From BJGV01 sp964196335 (GTDB taxonomy: Bacteria > Pseudomonadota > Gammaproteobacteria > Burkholderiales > Nitrosomonadaceae): a DNA stretch of 64,000 bases. Positions within the stretch are counted from its first letter, which is position 1, and each line of letters begins with the position of its first letter. Of this stretch, positions 55,776 through 64,000 are shown in pieces. Under the pieces are notes generated by a model. That model was not told where the DNA came from. It did not search any database and saw nothing but the letters and a program-made list of their open reading frames with translations. Position numbers and translations under genes: made by a program. The stretch spans positions 806,001 through 870,000 of the forward strand of contig OZ250175.1 of assembly GCA_965238155.1 (NCBI GenBank). The letters are read 5' to 3'.

Positions 55776-56061
55776 TCAACGGGGAAGTCGCATTAGCGAC
55801 AACATTCGCTGGAAGGCCTCGTTAAATGACATGTGCCCTCGGTTTTCATTCGTAGATATTTCTTCTTCATCTTTTCTAGGAAGCTGCAGCTTACCGTCTT
55901 GCTGGTGAGATATTGAAGTACCAAGAATATGTTTAATTGCATTATTAATGTTCTCTGCTGCTTGAGGAGCAACAGCTACACCACCTAATAATGTTGCTGT
56001 AATAACTAACGCTCCGACGATATTCCTCCATGAAGTGTTATGCGAATGGGTGAATCCTCAT
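55776..56061 (-). pseudogene. Broken gene for a small exported protein overlapping the yicC end
   Basis: After the yicC stop the same frame continues open for 93 codons and reads like a secreted protein: HNTSWRNIVGALVITATLLGG, AVAPQAAENINN and a polar C-terminus ending QRMLSLMRLPR. No ATG, GTG or TTG exists in this frame. An ATG (56059-56061) overlaps the yicC stop as ATGA, the usual coupling, but is one base out of phase and ends after seven codons at TAA. A one-base indel between the ATG and the signal segment would restore a gene of about 95 codons. The alternative is a rare ATC start at 56021 behind GGAGG. I do not recognise the family. Confidence 0.65.
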
Positions 56062-56924
56062 TCTATATTTTGAACCTGTTCGCGCATTTGTTCGATTAGA
56101 ATTTTGAGTTCCATGGAAATTTTAGATATATCACTATCTACTGATTTTGAACCAATTGTATTAGCTTCACGGTTGAGTTCTTGCATCAGAAAATCCAGGC
56201 GTTTACCTACTACTCCACCTCTAACAAGAACCCGTTCGACTTCATCCAGGTGAGTTTCCAGACGAGATAGTTCTTCGTCAATATCAATCTTGCTAGCAAA
56301 TAATACTAACTCTTGGCGTATACGATCATTTTCACTATTTATCATGGCATCGTTTAACTTGGCTGTGATTTTTTTCTGAAATGCTGTTACCAATGCAGGA
56401 ATAAGTGGTGATGCCATAGCTGTTAATTGACGCATTTTTGTCAATCGTTCAAGTAAAAGTATTTTTAATTTTTCACCCTCTCGGGCACGTGCAGCAGTAA
56501 ATTGGTGTAGAGTGGTTTGTAGTAATTCTTTACAAAGATTGCACAAATCATCAGTAGGTAATATGTCAGTTTTTAGTATGCCGGGCCAGTGTAGAACATC
56601 TGCTACGCTTAGACATTGTGCATCTGCCAGGGCGGTTCTCACCGTGTGATTTAATTCCAGCAATCTTTGCAACAATTCAGTATTAATCTTTTGCATATCT
56701 TCATTACCAGATAGCTGGTTGAAGCTCATATAGCAGTCTACTTTCCCACGGTTTAACTTAGAAGTTATAAGTTCGCGCATTGAAAGTTCTAATACACGAA
56801 ATTTGTCAGGGAGGCGGAGTTGAATATCGAGATAGCGATGGTTAACCGAGCGTAACTCCAGACTCAGGGTACCCTGAGAAGATTCTTTGGCGGCTATTGC
56901 GTAACCAGTCATACTATAGATCAT
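56058..56924 (-). CDS. yicC: YicC-family endoribonuclease
   Basis: 288 residues. The family N-terminus MIYSMTGYAIAAKES and the C-terminal signature FLMQELNREANTIGSKSVDSDIS are clear, with LRSVNHRYLDIQLRLPDKFR between. YicC proteins are now known as RNases acting on small RNAs such as RyhB in Escherichia coli. It is divergent from rph, a common linkage. The 201-base gap between them must hold both promoters. Confidence 0.95.
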   Translation of the reverse strand: MIYSMTGYAIAAKESSQGTLSLELRSVNHRYLDIQLRLPDKFRVLELSMRELITSKLNRGKVDCYMSFNQLSGNEDMQKINTELLQRLLELNHTVRTALADAQCLSVADVLHWPGILKTDILPTDDLCNLCKELLQTTLHQFTAARAREGEKLKILLLERLTKMRQLTAMASPLIPALVTAFQKKITAKLNDAMINSENDRIRQELVLFASKIDIDEELSRLETHLDEVERVLVRGGVVGKRLDFLMQELNREANTIGSKSVDSDISKISMELKILIEQMREQVQNIE

Positions 56925-57125
56925 AGATAACTTATCCGCTGAGGAGTTCTGAATACGTTAAAATAATGGATATGTACATGCAAGCTATATTATCGCAAAT
57001 TATGTACATACAATATATGCCTTCTAATTAGCAAATATTTTTGATGAGCTTCTCATAAAAATTGTTCTATGTGATGCAAGAGAATCTTCAATTTACTATA
57101 CACTATCATAAAGGTTCTTATAACT

Positions 57126-57845
57126 ATGCGCCCTAGTAATCGTACACCGAATCAGCTTCGACCGGTTAAAATAACCCGGCATTATACTAAGCATGCAGAA
57201 GGTGCTGTGTTGATCGAGTTTGGTGACACTAAGGTACTTTGTACTGCCAGCGTATCTGAAAAAATACCGTCTTTCCTTAAAGGTAAGGGACAGGGCTGGC
57301 TAACGGCAGAGTACGGTATGTTGCCACGTTCAACTGATGAGCGTATGCAGCGTGAAGCTGCCAGAGGTAAACAGTCAGGGCGTACTATGGAAATCCAACG
57401 TCTTATCGGACGTGCATTGCGTTCAGTAGTAGACCTGAATAAACTTGGGGAGAGAACTATCCAGATTGATTGTGATGTAATTCAGGCAGATGGGGGTACT
57501 CGTACTGCCAGTATTACAGGATCGTTTGTTGCGCTATATGATGCAGTAGAAAAACTGTTGAACAAGCAGCTGATAGAGAGTACGCCAATTCTAGATCATG
57601 TTGCAGCCATATCAACTGGTATTTATAAGGGTAGTCCGGTACTAGACTTAGATTATATAGAGGACTCTGCTTGTGATACAGATATGAACGTAGTAATGAC
57701 CGGGGATTCTGGTTTGGTAGAGATACAGGGAACTGCAGAGGGTGTTTCATTTAATCGGGAGGAATTAAATCATATGCTGGATATGGCGCAGTATGGAATA
57801 GAAGAGCTAATTAGTATTCAGAAGAAAGTGTTGGCAATCATCTAA
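57126..57845 (+). CDS. rph: Ribonuclease PH
   Basis: Phosphorolytic 3'-to-5' exoribonuclease that trims tRNA 3' ends. It has 239 residues, normal length. Motifs: RPSNRTPNQLRPVKI, FGDTKVLCTASV, GWLTAEYGMLPRST and the phosphate-binding region QIDCDVIQADGGTRTASITG. It is followed after 14 bases by rdgB, then hemW, the standard rph-rdgB-hemW operon. Confidence 0.98.
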   Translation: MRPSNRTPNQLRPVKITRHYTKHAEGAVLIEFGDTKVLCTASVSEKIPSFLKGKGQGWLTAEYGMLPRSTDERMQREAARGKQSGRTMEIQRLIGRALRSVVDLNKLGERTIQIDCDVIQADGGTRTASITGSFVALYDAVEKLLNKQLIESTPILDHVAAISTGIYKGSPVLDLDYIEDSACDTDMNVVMTGDSGLVEIQGTAEGVSFNREELNHMLDMAQYGIEELISIQKKVLAII

Positions 57846-57859
57846 GCTAAATTGTAATA

Positions 57860-58477
57860 ATGAAGAAAGTAGTTATCGCCAGCAACAATTCAGGGAAATT
57901 AAAAGAATTTACTCATTTGTTTAAACCTTTGGGAATTCAGGTATTGCCTCAGTCTGCATTCAATGTAGTTGAAGCAGAAGAGCCATACCAAACCTTCGTG
58001 GAAAATGCTCTGGTGAAAGCACGTCATGCCAGTAAACACACCGGATTGCCTTCATTGGCAGATGATTCCGGAATCTGTGTTAATGTACTGAATGGAAAGC
58101 CGGGAGTTTATTCAGCGCGTTATGCAGGAGAGCCTAAGTCAGATAAGCGTAACAATCAGTTGTTGATTGAACAGCTAAGAACCAGACAGGATCGCAGTGC
58201 ACATTATTACTGCATTATCGTGTTGGTGCGTTATGCTGATGATCCGCAACCTATCATAACTGATGGAAGTTGGTATGGCAGAATTATTCTGGAGCCACGA
58301 GGTGCAGGTGGGTTTGGTTACGATCCCTATTTTTATCTTCCGGATTTAGACAAGACTGCAGCTGAACTTTCTATTGAAGATAAAAATCTTATTAGTCATC
58401 GTGGAAAAGCATTAATACGCTTGACTAGGTATATTAGTGAAGAAACATTGGGTGACATTGGGAAGTATTCGGAATAG
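57860..58477 (+). CDS. rdgB: XTP/dITP pyrophosphatase (RdgB/Ham1)
   Basis: Removes non-canonical purine nucleotides (XTP, dITP) from the pool. It has 205 residues. Motifs: KVVIASNNSGKLKEF at the N-terminus, SLADDSGICVNVLNGKPGVYSARYAG (metal site Asp) and GFGYDPYFYLPDLDKTAAEL, plus SHRGKAL near the end. It lies between rph and hemW. Confidence 0.98.
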   Translation: MKKVVIASNNSGKLKEFTHLFKPLGIQVLPQSAFNVVEAEEPYQTFVENALVKARHASKHTGLPSLADDSGICVNVLNGKPGVYSARYAGEPKSDKRNNQLLIEQLRTRQDRSAHYYCIIVLVRYADDPQPIITDGSWYGRIILEPRGAGGFGYDPYFYLPDLDKTAAELSIEDKNLISHRGKALIRLTRYISEETLGDIGKYSE

Positions 58478-58535
58478 TCTGGTTTTTTAATGTAGAAGCC
58501 AGGAAGTATCTTTTCTGCCGGATATAAATTTTACT

Positions 58536-59762
58536 ATGGCTTCAATAATTTCTTCTTCTGATATATTTAACTCTCAAACTGCGGAGCTGAAGCAGCTCCC
58601 ACCATTGAGTCTCTATATTCATATTCCATGGTGCGTGAAGAAATGTCCTTATTGTGACTTTAATTCGCATGAAATTAATGGGAATGTGGATTCGCTGGAA
58701 GATGATTATGTGTCTGGGTTAACCCGTGACTTGGAAATTGCATTACCTCAGATTTGGGGCCGTAGAGTTACCAGTATTTTCTTTGGTGGAGGAACACCAA
58801 GCTTATTCAGTGCCCGGGCAATTGATACGATACTAACTGTAATCAGAACTTTGCTACCTTTGGAGGCTCAGGCTGAGGTTACGTTAGAAGCTAACCCTGG
58901 TACATTTGAGTCAAAAAAATTTGCTGATTTTCATGCAGCAGGGATTAATCGTCTGTCTATTGGCATACAAAGTTTTAACTCAATACATCTCCATAATCTT
59001 GGGCGTATTCACGATGACAAGGAAGCGCGTCATGCAGTAAAAATTGCACAGAGACATTTCAAAAATATTAACCTTGATCTGATGTATGCACTTTCCAATC
59101 AGACATTTGAGGAAGCCGCAAAAGATATTGAGACGGCATGTACTTTTGGTGTTCAGCATATTTCTGCCTATCACCTGACATTAGAACCAAATACTTTATT
59201 CCATCGTTATCCGCCACCCTTACCAGATGATGATCTATCTGCAAAGATACAGCTAATGATTGAAGAAAGGCTTGAGAGAAGTGGTTATATAAATTACGAG
59301 ACTTCAGCATTTTCTCATCCAGGATATAAGTCACGGCACAACCTGAATTATTGGCTGTTTGGCGACTATCTCGGTATCGGAGCAGGCGCACATAGTAAAA
59401 TTAGTTTTGCAGACAGGATAGTGCGGCAGATGCGCTATAAAAACCCTAAGGAATATCTTTTCAAAACAACAGTGGATACGAATTCTCCGGATATTCTATT
59501 ACAGGAGCAGCATGAAGTAAGTAAGAATGACAGGCAGTTTGAATTTCTAATGAATGCTTTGCGGCTTACAGGCGGATTTGAAATATCGTTGCTACAGGAA
59601 CGTACTGGTCTGTCAATCACAGGTATCCAGCAGCAACTTAATGAAGCCGAACAGCGTGGATTAATAATACGTAATCATTCCTATATGGCGCCAACCTTGA
59701 CTGGAAAGCGTTTTCTTAATGATTTATTACAGATTTTTTTACCGGACAAAAAAAGTATATAA
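58536..59762 (+). CDS. hemW: Haem chaperone HemW (radical SAM, HemN-like)
   Basis: 408 residues. The radical-SAM cluster motif is C33-x3-C37-x2-C40 (CVKKCPYC) followed by DF; the GGGTPSLF motif binds SAM and RLSIGIQSFN is conserved. HemN proper has an extra cysteine CxxxCxxCxC; here the fourth residue is Phe, the mark of HemW, now considered a haem-insertion chaperone rather than a coproporphyrinogen oxidase. It is preceded by about 20 hydrophilic residues not common to the family. Confidence 0.95.
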   Translation: MASIISSSDIFNSQTAELKQLPPLSLYIHIPWCVKKCPYCDFNSHEINGNVDSLEDDYVSGLTRDLEIALPQIWGRRVTSIFFGGGTPSLFSARAIDTILTVIRTLLPLEAQAEVTLEANPGTFESKKFADFHAAGINRLSIGIQSFNSIHLHNLGRIHDDKEARHAVKIAQRHFKNINLDLMYALSNQTFEEAAKDIETACTFGVQHISAYHLTLEPNTLFHRYPPPLPDDDLSAKIQLMIEERLERSGYINYETSAFSHPGYKSRHNLNYWLFGDYLGIGAGAHSKISFADRIVRQMRYKNPKEYLFKTTVDTNSPDILLQEQHEVSKNDRQFEFLMNALRLTGGFEISLLQERTGLSITGIQQQLNEAEQRGLIIRNHSYMAPTLTGKRFLNDLLQIFLPDKKSI

Positions 59763-59891
59763 AGAGATATGCAGACTTGGGGCCAGAATAAAATTGTAAT
59801 GGAGAGCTATTCTGATCAAGTATTAGGTCGCACTATACCAAACAGTATGTAAGGTTACTAACAAAAATTTACTGATAACATGAATAAAGAA

Positions 59892-60572
59892 TTAACTATT
59901 TTTCTTGAATACTAGATCCCAAACTTTATGACCTAATCGTAATCCACGTAGTTCGAATTTAGTTAATGGTCGGTATTCTGGGCGCGGTACGAAGTCTCTT
60001 GATGTGTTGGTTAGATTGGATTCATTACTCATTACTTTCAGAATCTGATCTGCATAATTATTCCAATCAGTAGCTACATGAATGTAGCCATCAAATCTCA
60101 GGTGTTTGCACAAGAGTGATATAAATTCAGGTTGGATTAGCCTTCGCTTGTGATGGCGTAATTTAGGCCATGGATCAGGAAAGAAAATATGAACCCCATC
60201 AAGATATTCTTGCGGTAACATATTGTTCACTACTTCTACTGCATCGTATTGGATAATACGTAAATTAGTTAATTTAAATTCTTCAATTTGTTTTAGTAGA
60301 CTACCTACACCGGGTGTGTACACCTCAATTGCAAGATAGTCATTTTGTGGATGTGACTTGGCGATGGAAGTTGTTGTTTCCCCCATACCAGAGCCTATTT
60401 CAAGATATTTTGGCGCATCTCTCCCAAAAATTATTTCAAAGTTAAGCAGATTTTTCGTGAAAGGTATGCCATAGTCTGGAAGCAAAGTTTCAAAGGCACG
60501 GCGTTGCGCATTTGAAACACGCCCTTGTCGAAGTACAAAACTACGAAGAATATTATGAAGTTGTTGTGGCAT
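59892..60572 (-). CDS. trmB: tRNA (guanine-N7-)-methyltransferase
   Basis: Makes m7G46 in tRNA. It has 226 residues. SAM motif EIGSGMGETT and the family signature FFPDPWPKLRHHKRRL are present, with the TDW motif in HVATDWNNYA. It is downstream of thiG (20 bases between) on the minus strand, the usual thiS-thiG-trmB order. Confidence 0.97.
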   Translation of the reverse strand: MPQQLHNILRSFVLRQGRVSNAQRRAFETLLPDYGIPFTKNLLNFEIIFGRDAPKYLEIGSGMGETTTSIAKSHPQNDYLAIEVYTPGVGSLLKQIEEFKLTNLRIIQYDAVEVVNNMLPQEYLDGVHIFFPDPWPKLRHHKRRLIQPEFISLLCKHLRFDGYIHVATDWNNYADQILKVMSNESNLTNTSRDFVPRPEYRPLTKFELRGLRLGHKVWDLVFKKNS

Positions 60573-60592
60573 TTATGATAGAGACAAAAAGA

Positions 60593-61390
60593 TCACGCCA
60601 CTTTATTTCTGGCAATTGTATTATTTATTGGCGAGCTGGGATTTGCATTATATGATGTTTGTTTTATCATTCTTCCTGCTAAAAAAGCATCACGCCCTGC
60701 CTCTACCGCTTTTTTCATTGCAGAAGCCATTAATATAGGGTTTTCTGAAGCAGCAATTGCAGTATTCATCAGTACTCCATCACAACCAAGCTCCATAGCA
60801 ATGGTCGCATCGGAAGCTGTACCTACACCAGCATCAACAATAACCGGAACCTTCGTATTGTTAATAATTATTTGTAAATTCCATGGATTCAGGATGCCCA
60901 TACCTGAGCCAATCAGTGAAGCTAACGGCATTATTGCAACACAGCCAATATCTTCTAGTTGCTTTGCGATTATAGGATCATCCGAGGTATATACCATTAA
61001 ATGAAATCCTTCCTTCACTAAAATCTTTGCAGCTTTAATAGTTTCCACAACATTAGGATAAAGTGTATTTGGATCACCAAGTACTTCTAGTTTTGCGAGA
61101 TTGTGGCCATCAAGTAATTCGCGAGCTAGATGTAGAGTACGTATTGCATCATCAGCTGTGAAGCAACCAGCTGTATTGGGTAGCAGGGTGAATTTTGATG
61201 GTGGCAGCAGGTCTAATAAGTTTGGCTCATCAGTATTTTGACCAATATTGGTACGGCGAACTGCAATGGTGATAATTTGAGCGTTGCTAGCATCAATTGC
61301 TTCACGCGTTTGAGTAAAATTCTTATATTTACCCGTTCCGACCAGAAGTCGTGATGAATATTCCTTGTCGTGAATAATGAGATTGTCCAT
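60593..61390 (-). CDS. thiG: Thiazole synthase
   Basis: Builds the thiazole phosphate of thiamine from DXP, dehydroglycine and ThiS-thiocarboxylate. It has 265 residues, TIM barrel. Motifs: SRLLVGTGKYKNF, the Schiff-base Lys in NLAKLEVLGDPNTLYPN, LIGSGMGILNP and DAGVGTASDATIAMELG. It follows thiS after 52 bases; no TPP riboswitch is evident in the 47 bases between thiS and tRNA-Gly. Confidence 0.97.
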   Translation of the reverse strand: MDNLIIHDKEYSSRLLVGTGKYKNFTQTREAIDASNAQIITIAVRRTNIGQNTDEPNLLDLLPPSKFTLLPNTAGCFTADDAIRTLHLARELLDGHNLAKLEVLGDPNTLYPNVVETIKAAKILVKEGFHLMVYTSDDPIIAKQLEDIGCVAIMPLASLIGSGMGILNPWNLQIIINNTKVPVIVDAGVGTASDATIAMELGCDGVLMNTAIAASENPILMASAMKKAVEAGRDAFLAGRMIKQTSYNANPSSPINNTIARNKVA

Positions 61391-61442
61391 GTAATCTTTT
61401 GGTCAATTTACAGAGAGAAGGAATGCTCTGTAGTAAGAGAGA

Positions 61443-61646
61443 TCATCCTCCTCCCACAGCAACCACTATTTCAAGTTGATCTCCGTCTACCAGAGTTTGT
61501 TCTTCAAACTTACTACGAGGAATAATCTGACCATTATACTCAATGGCAATACGCTTGTTATTTAGTGTCATACGTTCTAACAGTTGAGCCACATTCAATG
61601 TAGAATCAAAGTGTTGTGTTTGACCGTTTATGATGAGTTGTATCAT
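61443..61646 (-). CDS. thiS: Sulfur carrier protein ThiS
   Basis: Ubiquitin-like sulfur carrier of thiamine synthesis, 67 residues. The C-terminus ends VAVGGG with the Gly-Gly needed for thiocarboxylation. ATG 61646 (MIQLIINGQTQHF) fits the family; another ATG four codons upstream at 61658 is in frame. Directly upstream of thiG. Confidence 0.93.
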   Translation of the reverse strand: MIQLIINGQTQHFDSTLNVAQLLERMTLNNKRIAIEYNGQIIPRSKFEEQTLVDGDQLEIVVAVGGG

Positions 61647-61705
61647 TTTAAAGAACATCCGGGATCAGTTAAAATTGAGAATCCAAACAACATTTATTTT
61701 AGCAC

Positions 61706-61779
61706 GCGGGTGTAGCTCAATGGTAGAGTAGAAGCTTCCCAAGCTTACGACGAGGGTTCAATTCCCTTCACCCGCTCCA
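61706..61779 (+). tRNA. tRNA-Gly (anticodon CCC)
   Basis: 74 bases with encoded CCA. Acceptor GCGGGTG/CACCCGC, anticodon loop TTCCCAA within AAGC/GCTT (anticodon CCC; the outermost anticodon-stem pair is a mismatch), T-loop TTCAATT. It stands between thiS (divergent) and mutY. Confidence 0.93.
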
Positions 61780-61859
61780 CTTAATTAATGATGGATCGTT
61801 ATTTAAAACATAAATCAGACTACTCAAATTTTGAGAGAAACATGGTTGCCCCCTAAATT

Positions 61860-62939
61860 TTGATCAACAAACAGAATTCAAACTTTTCTTTTCAGCTGAT
61901 ACATTGGCAGAGAGCCCATGGCCGACATAGTCTTCCCTGGCAAAATACGCGTGATCCGTATGCTATCTGGTTATCTGAGATTATGTTGCAGCAAACCAGA
62001 GTTACTACTGTAATTCCATATTACCAGCGGTTTCTACAATGTTACCCTGATATTAAAAGTCTCTCATTAGCATCCCTTGACGAGGTTTTAGCTTTATGGA
62101 GTGGTCTGGGTTATTACTCACGCGGAAGAAATCTGCATAAAACAGCGCATTTAATTGTAAGAAATCATCAAGGTAAGTTTCCATGTGAGAACAGTATTAT
62201 AAAACAGCTCCCCGGCATAGGGCGTTCTACTGCTGCTGCGATACAGGTTTTTGCTTTTGGAAAACGTTATGCAATACTAGATGGTAACGTGAAGCGTATT
62301 CTTACGCGGTATTTTGGTGTGAAGGGCTGTCATGGGGAGAGAAAGTCAGAAATATTGCTATGGAAGAAGGCTGAAGAGCTGTTGCCAGCAAACAAAGTAA
62401 ATGGTGATATCGAAGCATATTCTCAGGGATTGATGGATCTAGGATCGACCATCTGTACTCGTAATAAGCCAAAATGTACTGTATGTCCCATTCATCTTAA
62501 GTGTACTGCATTGCAGGAGAACAAAGTAGACAAGTTTCCTGCTGCCAGGCCTCGCAAATCGTTATTGGTAAAAGAGACAATGATGTTAATGATAATTAGG
62601 CGGAAGGAGATTCTGCTGGAACGGCGTCCTTCAAAAGGTATTTGGGGTGGACTCTGGTGCTTGCCAGAAATGTCGGTCAATGAGAACATTTCTTTATATT
62701 GTAATCAGAAACTCGGAATAAAAGTAAAACAGCTGATTCATATGCCATCAGTTGATCATTCTTTTACACACTTTAAATTACGGATTTATCCACGATCGAT
62801 GTTAGTTGACTCAAAGAAATTGGTGATTAGCCAAGGTGAGAGGAAATGGATACCTTTCAGCCGAGCGATGGAGCTTGGAATTCCGGCGCCAGTTAGAAAT
62901 CTATTAAACTTAAATTTTTTCATAAATAAGTTCAGATAA
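61860..62939 (+). CDS. mutY: A/G-specific adenine DNA glycosylase
   Basis: Removes adenine mispaired with 8-oxoG, preventing G:C to T:A mutation. It has 359 residues. Catalytic E40 in WLSEIMLQQTRV, D141 in ILDGNVKRI, helix-hairpin-helix LPGIGRSTAAAI, [4Fe-4S] ligands C199, C206, C209 and C215, and a C-terminal NUDIX-like 8-oxoG-recognition domain. The start is problematic: TTG 61860 lacks a clear ribosome site, and a better-placed in-frame ATG at 61842 (GAGAG upstream) is cut off by TAA at 61854. The stop overlaps ygfA by one base. Confidence 0.93.
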   Translation: MINKQNSNFSFQLIHWQRAHGRHSLPWQNTRDPYAIWLSEIMLQQTRVTTVIPYYQRFLQCYPDIKSLSLASLDEVLALWSGLGYYSRGRNLHKTAHLIVRNHQGKFPCENSIIKQLPGIGRSTAAAIQVFAFGKRYAILDGNVKRILTRYFGVKGCHGERKSEILLWKKAEELLPANKVNGDIEAYSQGLMDLGSTICTRNKPKCTVCPIHLKCTALQENKVDKFPAARPRKSLLVKETMMLMIIRRKEILLERRPSKGIWGGLWCLPEMSVNENISLYCNQKLGIKVKQLIHMPSVDHSFTHFKLRIYPRSMLVDSKKLVISQGERKWIPFSRAMELGIPAPVRNLLNLNFFINKFR

Positions 62940-63559
62940 TGGAAACATGGCAGGAGTGGAGAAAGAAAAAAAGACTTGAACTGTTAGCTTGCCGAGAAGC
63001 AATTACTAATAATGATCGTATTCAATGGAGTATGAAAATAACCAGCTCATTGGAGCATGGATTTCCAATATTATGGAAAAGTACAGTTGGATTTTACTGG
63101 CCGTATCGTGGAGAGTACGACCCCCATCCCGCAATGAGTGTTTTGCAGAGACGTGGTGCGGTACTTGCGCTGCCTGAAGTAGAAAGTGAAAGAAAGCTGT
63201 TATATTTTCGTAGGTGGTGGAAAGAAGCCCCAATGAAAATCGGTGCTTATAATATTCCTGTTACTGACAATACTGAGCTGGTAATGGTAAATGCAATAAT
63301 AGTACCAATTCTTGGTTTTGATACACAGGGGTACCGACTTGGTTATGGTGGTGGTTATTATGATCGTACAATTACCGGAATCAATCCGAGCCCTCTGGTA
63401 ATTGGTGTGGCATTTGAAATTCTGCGGTTAGATAACATTTATCCTAGACCGCATGATGTTGCAATGGATTTTATTGTAACTGAAGCAGGTATTTATCAGG
63501 CATCTAAACAGGGGATATCAATAATTTCTACAAATAAGTGTGCATTAGAGAATTCATAA
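62939..63559 (+). CDS. ygfA: 5-formyltetrahydrofolate cyclo-ligase
   Basis: Converts 5-formyl-THF to 5,10-methenyl-THF. It has 206 residues. Conserved motifs are YWPYRGEYDP (substrate site), PILGFDTQGYRLGYGGGYYDR (ATP/folate site) and a C-terminal DFIVTEAGI. The start overlaps the mutY stop (TAATG), suggesting coupling. Confidence 0.95.
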   Translation: METWQEWRKKKRLELLACREAITNNDRIQWSMKITSSLEHGFPILWKSTVGFYWPYRGEYDPHPAMSVLQRRGAVLALPEVESERKLLYFRRWWKEAPMKIGAYNIPVTDNTELVMVNAIIVPILGFDTQGYRLGYGGGYYDRTITGINPSPLVIGVAFEILRLDNIYPRPHDVAMDFIVTEAGIYQASKQGISIISTNKCALENS

Positions 63560-63619
63560 TTAGAAAGGGATATTTTTGTAGTATGTTAGTGCATACTGTT
63601 TAGGTATAAATCAGTAGTT

Positions 63620-64000
63620 TTATAGATTTTCTTTACCCCAACGCGGAATAAGAAAATGTTCCACATTCAGGTGATCGAGTATTCTGGCAACTACAAAGTC
63701 TACAAGATCCTGTACGCTCTCAGGATGGTGGTAAAAACCCGGATTGGCGGGAAGGATAACTGCACCACACTGTACTAGTTTTTGCATATTATCCAGATGA
63801 ATAGCAGAGAATGGCGTTTCACGAGGAACTAGTATGAGTTTATGATGTTCCTTTAGCATTACGTCTGCAGCACGTTCTATCAGATTCCGTCCTAGTCCGG
63901 TTGCTACTGCTGCTAATGTCCCCATTGTACAGGGGCAAATTATCATAGAGTCTGCCGGACTAGAACCAGATGCTACGGGTGCAAACCATTCTTCTCGTCC
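63620..64000 (-). CDS. ubiX: Flavin prenyltransferase UbiX, 5'-truncated by window edge
   Basis: Prenylates FMN to make the cofactor of the UbiD decarboxylase in ubiquinone synthesis. The visible 126 C-terminal residues begin in frame at the window edge (EEWFAPVASGSSPADS) and contain the family motifs ICPCTMGTLAAVATGL, LVPRETPFSAIHLDNM and PANPGFYHHPESVQDLVDF. The true start lies outside the window; ATG 63946 is internal. The full length is usually about 190-210 residues. Confidence 0.95.
   Translation of the reverse strand, partial: GREEWFAPVASGSSPADSMIICPCTMGTLAAVATGLGRNLIERAADVMLKEHHKLILVPRETPFSAIHLDNMQKLVQCGAVILPANPGFYHHPESVQDLVDFVVARILDHLNVEHFLIPRWGKENL

Overview
The window looks like chromosomal DNA of a betaproteobacterium of the Nitrosomonas type (Nitrosomonadales). 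This is inferred from gene order and protein style: ndk-rlmN-pilF-rodZ-ispG-hisS-yfgM-bamB-der, apaG/rpe-gph-trpE, tig-clpP-clpX-lon-hupB-tRNA-ppiD-fabI, thiS-thiG-trmB, and an hpnD squalene/hopanoid gene. By eye the DNA is AT-leaning throughout, with no block of clearly foreign composition. I recognise no insertion sequence, prophage, CRISPR array or rRNA operon. Almost all of the window is core housekeeping sequence, and both ends cut through genes (purL on the left, ubiX on the right).

Layout. 1-6.6 kb: the 3' part of purL, then a pair made of a ChaN-PDZ envelope protein and an M1-type metallopeptidase overlapping by 4 bases. 6.9-16.6 kb: a co-directional run of ndk, rlmN, a pilF gene carrying an in-frame TAA, rodZ, ispG, hisS, yfgM, an unusually long bamB, and der. 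16.7-20.4 kb: apaG divergent from rpe-gph-trpE. 20.4-23.2 kb: dacB and bioA on the minus strand. 23.2-25.4 kb: groES-groEL behind a sigma-32-like promoter and a perfect CIRCE operator, closed by a strong terminator. 25.5-27.3 kb: hpnD and a YciK-like SDR gene. 27.3-34.1 kb: tRNA-Leu, the protein quality-control block tig-clpP-clpX-lon (lon with its own sigma-32-like promoter), hupB, tRNA-Val and tRNA-Asp. 34.1-36.8 kb: ppiD and fabI, convergent and overlapping at their 3' ends. 36.9-43.7 kb: a complete peptide-type ABC importer (lipoprotein, two permeases, fused double ATPase).

43.7-48.7 kb is the least typical part: small lipoproteins, a cNMP-fold/GGDEF diguanylate cyclase, an alpha/beta hydrolase, a COG4324-type metallopeptidase lipoprotein, an O-methyltransferase and a small membrane protein. 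48.9-55.5 kb is a CzcCBA-type heavy-metal RND efflux operon led by a small His-containing exported protein. 55.8-64 kb: yicC with a broken small exported-protein gene overlapping its 3' end, then rph-rdgB-hemW, thiS-thiG-trmB, tRNA-Gly, mutY-ygfA and part of ubiX.

The best leads are the nonsense codon in pilF, the broken gene beside yicC, the stacked stress control of groESL and lon, the long acidic insertion in BamB, the SDR protein whose catalytic Tyr position reads Phe, and the cNMP-fold/GGDEF protein that lacks the phosphate-binding Arg. No wholly new multi-gene system stands out. The closest candidates are the ChaN-PDZ/M1 pair and the diguanylate cyclase/hydrolase/peptidase neighbourhood.
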